From assembly GCA_025800385.1 (NCBI GenBank), contig JAOXRS010000244.1, forward strand, positions 124,001 through 188,000: 64,000 nt of DNA, in the 5' to 3' direction. The translations under genes and the position numbers were made by a program. Shown piece by piece: positions 9,221-17,321 of the stretch (positions within the stretch are counted from its first letter, which is position 1; every line of letters begins with the position of its first letter). A model generated the notes under the pieces. The model did not search any database. It had not been told where the DNA came from and saw only the letters and a program-made list of their open reading frames with translations. Source of the DNA: Candidatus Albibeggiatoa sp. nov. NOAA. GTDB lineage: Bacteria; Pseudomonadota; Gammaproteobacteria; Beggiatoales; Beggiatoaceae.

Positions 9221-11683
9221 ATGTCCCACTGTTATCACTGCGGCTTACCTGTGCCAGAAAACGCAGATTTTTTTGTTAAAATTCAAGGTCAACAACGTGC
9301 CATGTGCTGTGCTGGATGCCAAGCCGTTGCACAATCTATCATGGATGCTGGCCTAGATGATTTCTATCAGCATCGGACTGAAAATGCCCCGACAGGTCGT
9401 GAACTCGTGCCTGAAGTTTTAAAAGAAGCAGAGCTTTACGATAATCCTGAAGTACAAAAACGCTTTGTGCGCCATGAAACGGAAAATGTACGAGAAGCAG
9501 CTTTAATTTTAGAAGGCATTACTTGTGCGGCTTGTGTCTGGCTGAATGAAAAACATATCAAAGCCTTGGATGGTGTGATCGATGTACAAGTCAATTATTC
9601 CAACCATCGCGCACGAGTGCGTTGGGATGATAGCCAAATCCAACTCAGCCAAATCTTACAAGCTGTAACCCAGATTGGTTATATCGCTCATCCTTATGAT
9701 CCGAATCGTCAACAAGAAGTATTAGATCGCGAACGCAAAACCCAACTACGCCGCATCGGTTTAGCAGGCGTTTTAGGTATGCAAGTGATGATGTTTTCAA
9801 TTGCGTTGTATACTGGGGATTGGTGGGGGATTGAACCACAATTTCGCTATTTATTTTATTGGGTGAATTTGGCGTTGACCTTGCCCGTATTGATTTATTC
9901 AGCAGAGCCTTTTTTCCGTTCTGCATGGCGTGACCTGACCCATAAACAAGCGGGAATGGATGTCCCTGTTTCACTGGGGATTGGCTTGGCGTTTATTGGT
10001 AGCGTGTGGACAACGTTTAACACTCAAAGCACTGGACATGTTTATTATGACTCGATTGTAATGTTTGTGTTTTTCTTATTGACGGGACGTTACTTTGAAT
10101 TACTTGCTCGACAACGTAGCGCACAAGCGGCTGAAACCTTGGTGCATGTTATGCCCACCATGGCTACCCGTTTAACTAAAGCAGCATCAGGCGAAATCAC
10201 AGAAGAATTAGTGTTAGTGGCTGAACTGAATGTCGGCGATACAGTGCTAGTCAAAGCTGGCGAAACAATTCCCGCAGACGGCATGGTCTTAGTCGGCCAA
10301 TCTAGTGTTGATGAATCATTATTAACAGGTGAAAGCTATCCAATTACCAAAACTATTGAGCAAGAGGTGATTGGTGGCACGATTAACATTGAAAGTCCAT
10401 TACAAATTGAAGTGACTAAATTAGGTACAGATACGATTCTGTCGCACATTTTACGTCTACTAGAACGTGCCCAATCTGAAAAACCTGCGATTACGCGTTT
10501 AGCCGATCAAGTGGCTGCCTATTTTGTATTAGCTGTATTGGTTTTGGCGGTTTTAGTGGCAAGCTATTGGTGGATGCAAAATCCAAATAATGATGCATGG
10601 TTTGTTACAACTTTAGCTGTTTTAGTGGTGACTTGTCCTTGTGCTTTATCTCTGGCTACACCGACCGCAATTACAGCAGCAACCAGTACTTTAACCCGCT
10701 CAGGATTACTGACAACACGTGGTCATGCCTTGGAAACATTGGCGAAAGCGGATCATTTTGTATTTGATAAAACAGGCACATTGACAGAAGGCCGTTTAAA
10801 AGTATTGGAAACCCATTGTTTAGCACATTGGGCAGAACAAACCTGTTTAGCGTATGCTGCAGCCTTAGAACGCCATTCTGAACATCCGATTGGTACGGCT
10901 TTATTACAAGCATTTAATCAGCTTGATATGATGAGCTTAAAAGTACATGCGGACAATGTAAACAATCAAGTTGGCGCAGGCTTAATGGGTGAAATTGGCC
11001 AGAAGACATTTTACATCGGTACGATTGATTTTATTCAAACCCAAACAGGTTTAACCTTACAGTCCAATATGAAACATGATTTATTGCAAAAAGGTCATAG
11101 TTTGGTGTTATTAGCCGATCAACAGCATATTTACGCTGCATTCGTATTAGGTGATAGTTTACGTGATGGGGCAAAAGAGCTAGTGCAAACCCTATTACAA
11201 CAAGGCAAGCAGGTTAGTTTACTCAGTGGCGATCATCGGGCTGTGGTTGAAAATATTGCGCAACAAGTAGGGATCGAGCATATAGGTTATGATTTAAGTC
11301 CTGAAGATAAATTGCGGCGAGTCAAACAATTACAAAGTTCTGGGGCAATTGTAGCTATGGTGGGTGATGGTGTGAATGATGCACCTGTTTTAGCCCAAGC
11401 TGCGGTGTCTATTGCAATGGGTAGTGGAACACAAGTGGCACGAGCCAGTGCAGATATGATTTTACTAACTGAGCAACTACCCAATTTATTAATCGGGATT
11501 CAAACTGCAACCAAGACCCTCACGATTATTCGACAAAATATGTTGTGGGCGATTGGTTACAATGTATTGGCATTGCCTGCTGCAGCCATGGGCTATATTG
11601 CACCGTGGATGGCAGCGATTGGAATGTCACTTAGTTCTTTGTTAGTGGTATCCAATGCGCTGAGATTGGTAGCAAAACGCTAG
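9221..11683 (+). CDS. Copper-transporting P1B-type ATPase of the FixI/CcoI type
   Basis: This 820-residue enzyme opens with a Cys-rich N-terminal domain typical of FixI/CcoI (CYHCGLP, then CCAGC) followed by an HMA domain with C102-A-A-C105. The membrane motif C472-P-C474 is the copper site. D516 in DKTGT is the phosphorylated aspartate, TGES is the actuator motif, and GDGVNDAP is the hinge near the end. FixI-type pumps export copper and are needed to assemble cbb3 cytochrome c oxidase. No cco/fix genes are in the window, so the oxidase link comes from the family, not from context. The gene ends four bases before a convergent gene. Confidence 0.9.
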   Translation: MSHCYHCGLPVPENADFFVKIQGQQRAMCCAGCQAVAQSIMDAGLDDFYQHRTENAPTGRELVPEVLKEAELYDNPEVQKRFVRHETENVREAALILEGITCAACVWLNEKHIKALDGVIDVQVNYSNHRARVRWDDSQIQLSQILQAVTQIGYIAHPYDPNRQQEVLDRERKTQLRRIGLAGVLGMQVMMFSIALYTGDWWGIEPQFRYLFYWVNLALTLPVLIYSAEPFFRSAWRDLTHKQAGMDVPVSLGIGLAFIGSVWTTFNTQSTGHVYYDSIVMFVFFLLTGRYFELLARQRSAQAAETLVHVMPTMATRLTKAASGEITEELVLVAELNVGDTVLVKAGETIPADGMVLVGQSSVDESLLTGESYPITKTIEQEVIGGTINIESPLQIEVTKLGTDTILSHILRLLERAQSEKPAITRLADQVAAYFVLAVLVLAVLVASYWWMQNPNNDAWFVTTLAVLVVTCPCALSLATPTAITAATSTLTRSGLLTTRGHALETLAKADHFVFDKTGTLTEGRLKVLETHCLAHWAEQTCLAYAAALERHSEHPIGTALLQAFNQLDMMSLKVHADNVNNQVGAGLMGEIGQKTFYIGTIDFIQTQTGLTLQSNMKHDLLQKGHSLVLLADQQHIYAAFVLGDSLRDGAKELVQTLLQQGKQVSLLSGDHRAVVENIAQQVGIEHIGYDLSPEDKLRRVKQLQSSGAIVAMVGDGVNDAPVLAQAAVSIAMGSGTQVARASADMILLTEQLPNLLIGIQTATKTLTIIRQNMLWAIGYNVLALPAAAMGYIAPWMAAIGMSLSSLLVVSNALRLVAKR

Positions 11684-11687
11684 ACTA

Positions 11688-12293
11688 CTACTTATTCTTG
11701 CGAATATATGTTTTTAATCGATTGGCAACATTAACAGCGGATGCACTTCTATTTTTACCTTGCTTCGCTTTTAATGTTTTAGCAAAGGTGTTTTTTGCAC
11801 CCAATACATAAACTGAAATATCGTTTTTATTAAAATAACTGCCGACTGTGACTACTTTTGTAGTTTTGCTTTTGCAATTACCTAGTTTCTTGGTTGATTT
11901 TGCCCATGCCTGAATACATTTTTTGTAATTAGCCACGCTAGATTGTTGATACACAGCATTGCACTGTTTTGGTGGTTTTCGTAGTGTACTGTAGCTGATA
12001 ATTTCGATGGTTTTTGCCTTATATTTTCGCAAATAAGACTCAATACCAACATTAAATTTATTTGCACCAGCTATTGAGTTGATGTCAAATTTTTCACTGA
12101 TTTGTTTAGAGCTGGATGCTGGCCATGCAGCCACTACACAAACCTTTTTCGTATTATTATCAAATCGATAGACTGTTCTCATTCTTTCTAAAATTTGTTC
12201 TTCACAAGAGGGCGCACCAAGTAGTATCGTCATTAAAATAATGATAAAAATTTTGATGATTTTATTCATTGTTTTAATGTGGTAGTTGTGCAT
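11688..12293 (-). CDS. Small basic secreted protein of unknown function, third gene of the TRAP/ABC operon
   Basis: This is a 201-residue protein. The ATG at 12293 is supported by GGAGGG immediately upstream. The first ~30 residues form a signal sequence (KIIKIFIIILMTILLGAPSC); the Cys could make it a lipoprotein, although the box is not ideal. The mature part has five more cysteines and is rich in Lys, with a very basic C-terminus (KQGKNRSAS ... YIRKNK). No family is recognised. It lies 75 bases downstream of the ABC ATPase gene on the same strand, so it is probably cotranscribed and may be a substrate or periplasmic partner of that transporter (inference). Confidence 0.55.
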   Translation of the reverse strand: MHNYHIKTMNKIIKIFIIILMTILLGAPSCEEQILERMRTVYRFDNNTKKVCVVAAWPASSSKQISEKFDINSIAGANKFNVGIESYLRKYKAKTIEIISYSTLRKPPKQCNAVYQQSSVANYKKCIQAWAKSTKKLGNCKSKTTKVVTVGSYFNKNDISVYVLGAKNTFAKTLKAKQGKNRSASAVNVANRLKTYIRKNK

Positions 12294-12368
12294 ATTCCCT
12301 CCATCAATAATATTTATTAAAATATAACTTGCATAGCAGTTAAGTATAGAATAATGGGGTATATTTCT

Positions 12369-13184
12369 CTATACACTGTCACCAATTTTCTCAATATATT
12401 TTAAAACACCTTTATTTCTAATAATATAGTGATAATCAAAAAAAGTGACTGCATCAACATTATGGGTGGCCACAATAATAGTCATTTGTTTTTCGTCAGC
12501 CAATTGCTGAAATAAATTAAATACCATGGATTTTTTCGCGGGATCAAGGCTAGATGTGGGTTCATCTGCAATTAAAATAGTCGGCTCTTTTGCTAATGCT
12601 CGTGCAATATTAACCAATTGACGTTGTCCACCAGACAGTTGATACATGGGTTTATACATAATATCTTCAATTTTTAGTTGACTACATAGTTTTTCAGCTT
12701 TTTCTTGTCTATCACTAGCACTAAACCCTCTGGCAAATAAGGGCAAAGAAATATTTTCTATGGCATCCCATTGCATCATTAATTCATGTGACTGAAAAAT
12801 ATAAGCAAAATAAGCTTTAATAATATCTTCACGTTCTGGGTGGGGCAAAATCGCGCAATCATAATAATCGCGTAATTTAATTATTTTTTTACTTGTATCA
12901 TCGGTGTAGCTGTCAACAGCTCGTTTACTCGATGATGATAAATACACACTACCACTGGTAGGGCTAGACAATAAACCTAAAACCCGCAACAAAGAGCTTT
13001 TACCAATGCCAACATCGCCCCGAATAGACACCGTTGTACCATATCGAATAGATAAATTGATATTTTCCAATAACGATTCGTTATCATATTCAATATAAAG
13101 ATTGCTTGCATGTAAGATAATATCTTGTTTTGCAAGCTCTCGTTTATTCGGATGATGGCTGATTTTAGGCTCTTCGGCTGGCAT
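12369..13184 (-). CDS. ABC transporter ATP-binding protein, LolD/MacB type
   Basis: This is a 271-residue ATPase. Walker A is GDVGIGKSS, the Q-loop is AYIFQSHELM, the ABC signature is LSGGQRQ, and Walker B is ILIADEP followed by the D-loop SSLD and the switch His in VATHN. Between Walker A and the Q-loop there is an extra stretch of roughly 30 residues (around SSSSKRAVDSYTDD and KLRDYYDC) not usual in LolD-like subunits. Its start overlaps the end of the upstream fusion permease gene by 20 bases, so the two are translationally linked. The LolD/MacB-like class fits the FtsX-type domain of that permease. Confidence 0.9.
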   Translation of the reverse strand: MPAEEPKISHHPNKRELAKQDIILHASNLYIEYDNESLLENINLSIRYGTTVSIRGDVGIGKSSLLRVLGLLSSPTSGSVYLSSSSKRAVDSYTDDTSKKIIKLRDYYDCAILPHPEREDIIKAYFAYIFQSHELMMQWDAIENISLPLFARGFSASDRQEKAEKLCSQLKIEDIMYKPMYQLSGGQRQLVNIARALAKEPTILIADEPTSSLDPAKKSMVFNLFQQLADEKQMTIIVATHNVDAVTFFDYHYIIRNKGVLKYIEKIGDSV

Positions 13185-16100
13185 ACATCAACTCTCGGAA
13201 AATATCATGTGAAAAGTATTGAATTTTTAATAAAATCGTGGTGATAATCGCAAAAATTAAAGATGTGCCATATAACTGCATAAATCCAACGAAATTAACA
13301 TCATACTCAATCTCACCAAAAATAAGACTAGATAGTGGTGTAGCATCAATGATAAGCGTACTGAAAATACCTAGCCCGCAAGCTAAAGTGACAATTAAAG
13401 ATGATAACAAGAATAAAAACAACCAGATAATCACACCATGCAAACCTGACATACGCATTAAGGCAATCATTCGGGCTTGGCTTTCAACCAGTTGAATCAT
13501 GGCACTGACTAAAATCACCAAGCAAACTAACAGTATCGTATATTGTATGGCATCCAATGTATTGACTGCATTATTGATCGGTTCAAATAAACTATTGTCA
13601 GCACTGATAAATGAATATGATTCATAATCACCTATTTTTGCAGATAGCTTACTATCATCATCAATAAATAGCTCCACATCAATATCACTTAATTGACTGA
13701 GATTAGCAATATCTTTTAAATGCACTAATAGTCGTGACTCAATATCAAAGCCTAAATAGCTCATTTGCTCTTGCGGCATCAGAATCGCTGAATCTATTTC
13801 TGGAATATCTGTATTAAAGACTGCTCCAACGACAAAAAATTGCTGGGCATTTTGGTCATTAATTTTTCGCGCCAAAATATCCATGTTTTCAAAATAAATA
13901 CGGTCATGAATTCGAATCATTGTCCCCGTTGAGACATTAATTTTTTCAGCTAATTTTTTTCCAACATAAACCACAGGCAGTTGATGCTGCGTATATTGAT
14001 TGCAAGTATGCATAATGGGTTGGTTTAAATTAAATCCTACATCACGTAATGAGGAATGAAATACGCCAAGGTCTTCATCTATATTTTGTTGGTTACTACG
14101 GAAACAAGCCCCTGTATAACTCATAATTTCTTGGTCAAAGTTGTCTTTTAAACTGGTTTCAAGATTATTGATAAAGTGAAATAGCTTCGGCTGAAATCCA
14201 ATCAATGCCACTTGTCTTTCATCATTAATTAAACCGAACTCTCCCGGTTCTTGTTTTGAAATACTGGCTTGAGTAATAAATTGGGTGCATAAGCTAGATG
14301 AATTGGGGTAGCCTTGGTGCTGAAAATATTGACTCACGGTGCTTTGTACAACGTCATTGCATTGCTCAACACCAAGCATCACTTGAAATCGATCTTGGAT
14401 TAACGGATTTACAATCTGATTTTTGAAATTGAGTGCGAATCCATTGATTGTGAACAAGCCAATATAGACAATGGCCAAAATCACAAATGTGAAATAAGTG
14501 GGAATGGGAATATTTTTTAGCTTCATCACCTGTACGATGAGTTCAAATGCAGGACGGAAAAAGCTTTGGCGTTGATGTTTGATGTTGCGATGTTTGCCAA
14601 TATTCAAATCATTCTGCGCTAAAATCCAGATAATCATGATTGCGGCCAGAATTTGTATTAACCAAGGTAGTGGCAACACAATCGTAATAGCGGATAGCCA
14701 TAGCATGGAATGATGATAACGGGTTTGTAATTCGCGGCGAAAATAATTAAAGCTGGCTACCGTCCCTGCCATCACGGCTAACATCAACCCTATAATATTA
14801 AACACAATAAAAGTATCCTGACTGAGACTGGAAATCTCGGATAATTTAAGCACAATTTCAGGGTGGAACGCCCAAGCAATTGGCAATATGAACATGATTT
14901 TGGTGAGTTGATAAACCACAGGTTTTAAATCATTCACTGTTTGATCGACTGCCCTGGCTGCTTGGTCTAACACGGGCGCAAAGGGTGGGGTCAATCCAGC
15001 AAATACCGCGTAGTACAACAAGAATAGGTGTGCATGTAAGCCTTGAATACCGACGATATTTAAGAAGTGTGGCGCAATCAATGCCATGAGTAAATAAACC
15101 GCAATAGCAGGCAAATGCTTACCTAGTGACAAAGTAATTAAGGCTGTAGTGGATACGATTAATAGCTTGAATAACTCATAAACCAGACTAGAAAAGAAGG
15201 TTTGATTGGTAAGCCATTGTTGCGCAATGTGCGACCAATAGGCAGTGTATTTAAATAATCCAGCATGTTCTAAAACAAACAATAACAGTCCGATCATGGC
15301 ACAAGAAATCGCTAATAACACGCCATCTTTACCCGCTTGCACTAATGATCTAACCAAATCAATCCGATATTGATTAGCATTTTGTTTGCCTGTTGAATCT
15401 TTGTAGCGAGGTGATAAAAAGCCAACTGAAAAAATCATAATCGCAGCTACGGTTGGATATACTGAAAGCGGCAAGTTAGGAATAAAGCTCATGCCAAATA
15501 GTAAAACAATCACGCCTGCTATCAGGCTAGTAAGAAACTGAATATAAGTATCATAATGCCGATTTTTAAACGCCAACTCTTTTTGAGCGTAGTTAATGTC
15601 TAACGGTCTCAAGTCCTGTTTATTGGCTTCAATCGCAATCGCTACGCCTAATGCAAACAAGAATAAAAAAGCAGGAATCAGCGAGCCAACCATCAAATCA
15701 ATATAAGAAATACTGGGATCAACTTCTAAAATAATAAATGCGACAACTCCCATAACAGGAGGAATGACTTTACCTGCACTGGAGGCAACTGCTTCAATGC
15801 TGGCCGCAAAAATATGGTTGTAACCCGACTGACGCATCAAATCGATGGTATATTTGCCCGTCTTATTAACATTATCTTCCGCAGAACCACTAATGCTGCC
15901 GTACAGTGCAGAGTCAATCACCGCGTATAAACCTGCACTTGCACCTTGCCGCCGTCCATGCGTGAGCCGAAACGCCACAAAGTTAAGTAACTTATCAATC
16001 CGAATCATGCGCAAAGCAGCAGTTAACAATAGAAAGGCATATACGGTATTCATCATCGCCTGCCACGCAATACCAAAAATGCCATACTTAATATTTTCAC

Positions 16101-16617
16101 TATTAGAATCTGAGAATATATTAAATACATCAGAAAATAAGTTTAGACTAGGTGTTTGCGGATTAATCAGATTAATTATGAAGAGCAGAATGATAGAACC
16201 TAAAAACAATAGAGGCAAAGCCCAACCTTCCAGCCAAATAACGAGCAGTATCAATGTACTGATAATGAAAAAGGCAGGTATTGTAAAAGGAATAAATTCA
16301 AGATAAGCACTACTCAGTAACGTGACTAAAATTAAAGGAATGGCTAGATGCAGATAAGGATTTAAAGTTTTATTTTTTAAAGGTTTAGGTAGATGCTGGT
16401 CTTTGTTTGTAAAAATAGTGAGGCACACAAGGCCTAATAGACATGTATAAACAATGCCTGTTATTAACTCATTTTGAGCTTGAAAAAAAAAACTATGGGA
16501 TATAGCGATAATAGGGATAATTATATAAGCAATAAATGCAGATAAATTAAAATTATCTTGAGGGTAATCTTTTTTTAAATCGCCAACCACATTGTGATAT
16601 ATCGTTCTGATATTCAT
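13165..16617 (-). CDS. Fusion of a TRAP transporter permease (TAXI-type, fused 4TM-12TM) with a MacB/FtsX-type ABC permease
   Basis: A single 1150-residue frame. Residues ~20-670 are a hydrophobic TRAP permease: YGSISGSAEDNVNKTGKYTI and AVASSAGKVIPPVMG (residues ~239-290) and GLTPPFAPVLDQAA (~541-554) match the conserved GxISGSAxxNVxxTG, GGxxxPPVMG and GxTPP motifs of TRAP fused permeases. After a basic linker (~671-705) comes a MacB-like layout: one membrane segment (~706-726), a ~295-residue periplasmic domain with four cysteines (753, 777, 838, 872) and the FFVVGAVFNTDIPEID...ILMP signature (~927-947), then three membrane helices with ESQARMIALMRMSGLHG (~1045-1061) typical of FtsX domains. 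The ATPase gene overlaps its end. No TAXI binding protein is adjacent. The fused architecture is not one I know; see findings. Confidence 0.8.
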   Translation of the reverse strand: MNIRTIYHNVVGDLKKDYPQDNFNLSAFIAYIIIPIIAISHSFFFQAQNELITGIVYTCLLGLVCLTIFTNKDQHLPKPLKNKTLNPYLHLAIPLILVTLLSSAYLEFIPFTIPAFFIISTLILLVIWLEGWALPLLFLGSIILLFIINLINPQTPSLNLFSDVFNIFSDSNSENIKYGIFGIAWQAMMNTVYAFLLLTAALRMIRIDKLLNFVAFRLTHGRRQGASAGLYAVIDSALYGSISGSAEDNVNKTGKYTIDLMRQSGYNHIFAASIEAVASSAGKVIPPVMGVVAFIILEVDPSISYIDLMVGSLIPAFLFLFALGVAIAIEANKQDLRPLDINYAQKELAFKNRHYDTYIQFLTSLIAGVIVLLFGMSFIPNLPLSVYPTVAAIMIFSVGFLSPRYKDSTGKQNANQYRIDLVRSLVQAGKDGVLLAISCAMIGLLLFVLEHAGLFKYTAYWSHIAQQWLTNQTFFSSLVYELFKLLIVSTTALITLSLGKHLPAIAVYLLMALIAPHFLNIVGIQGLHAHLFLLYYAVFAGLTPPFAPVLDQAARAVDQTVNDLKPVVYQLTKIMFILPIAWAFHPEIVLKLSEISSLSQDTFIVFNIIGLMLAVMAGTVASFNYFRRELQTRYHHSMLWLSAITIVLPLPWLIQILAAIMIIWILAQNDLNIGKHRNIKHQRQSFFRPAFELIVQVMKLKNIPIPTYFTFVILAIVYIGLFTINGFALNFKNQIVNPLIQDRFQVMLGVEQCNDVVQSTVSQYFQHQGYPNSSSLCTQFITQASISKQEPGEFGLINDERQVALIGFQPKLFHFINNLETSLKDNFDQEIMSYTGACFRSNQQNIDEDLGVFHSSLRDVGFNLNQPIMHTCNQYTQHQLPVVYVGKKLAEKINVSTGTMIRIHDRIYFENMDILARKINDQNAQQFFVVGAVFNTDIPEIDSAILMPQEQMSYLGFDIESRLLVHLKDIANLSQLSDIDVELFIDDDSKLSAKIGDYESYSFISADNSLFEPINNAVNTLDAIQYTILLVCLVILVSAMIQLVESQARMIALMRMSGLHGVIIWLFLFLLSSLIVTLACGLGIFSTLIIDATPLSSLIFGEIEYDVNFVGFMQLYGTSLIFAIITTILLKIQYFSHDIFRELMYASRRA

Positions 16618-16903
16618 TCTATTGTTACAATGCTACTTATTTTAATGCTGCTAACTGAATAGCTGATAATAATATTTTAGCACATTTAAAAAATGAATGT
16701 AATGTTACTGGATTTATATTGACTTGTTATATTTTTTAACTATACTTTCATATAAGCAAGTTGCTTTAAGCATAAAAAAATAACTATACAATAAAGCGCA
16801 AAGTTCAAAAAATAATTATTTATCTTCTGTCAACTAAGAGATGTGACCTAACAAAGCAATATGACCTTTATTATTGTTTTTAACTGCTCTAGGAGGATAA
16901 ATC

Positions 16904-17182
16904 ATGTTATTGGCAATCACTCAAATCCATAGATTGGCTGACATATTTCATTCAAAAGCAAAAGAGATTCAAAAGCCTCAAACCGAAGTGATTAAAAAAG
17001 TCGCTAAAGTGACCAAATCGATTAAAGGGCCTTATTTACGCGGCCGAGTTAAGTTTAAAGACAGATATTTTCATGCTTTCTGTCAGGACGACATGACACT
17101 CCCTCGTGGTGAAAATGTCGAAATTGTTGAGGAAAGAGGGACTTCCTTGATTGTTAAACGCCTTGCGCCACCTCCAGTTTAA
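16904..17182 (+). CDS. Small NfeD-like OB-fold protein
   Basis: This is a 92-residue protein with a strong AGGAGGA site seven bases before the ATG. After a helical N-terminus, residues ~45-88 (GRVKFKDRYFHAFCQDD, LPRGENVEIVEERGTSLIVKRL) match the five-strand OB pattern of NfeD C-terminal domains, which usually follow membrane segments and work with stomatin-like proteins. Here no membrane segments and no stomatin neighbour are present, so it is a free-standing soluble domain. A good terminator follows. Function unknown. Confidence 0.6.
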   Translation: MLLAITQIHRLADIFHSKAKEIQKPQTEVIKKVAKVTKSIKGPYLRGRVKFKDRYFHAFCQDDMTLPRGENVEIVEERGTSLIVKRLAPPPV

Positions 17183-17192
17183 TCTTAAGATG

Positions 17193-17224
17193 GTGTTAGC
17201 AGCTGGGGTGTTGCTAGCACTTTT
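17193..17224 (+). terminator. Rho-independent terminator after the NfeD-like gene
   Basis: GTGTTAGCAGC (17193-17203) pairs with GTTGCTAGCAC (17210-17220), with two G-T pairs, around a six-base loop. It is followed at once by TTTT. It sits 10 bases after the stop codon. Confidence 0.7.
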
Positions 17225-17321
17225 CATGATTGATTTTACAATTAAGCTCAAAATCAAATTGACTTGTCTATTTTTTCCGTTAAAGTTTTGATATTTTCTG
17301 AGCAACATTTACAATCATCCA

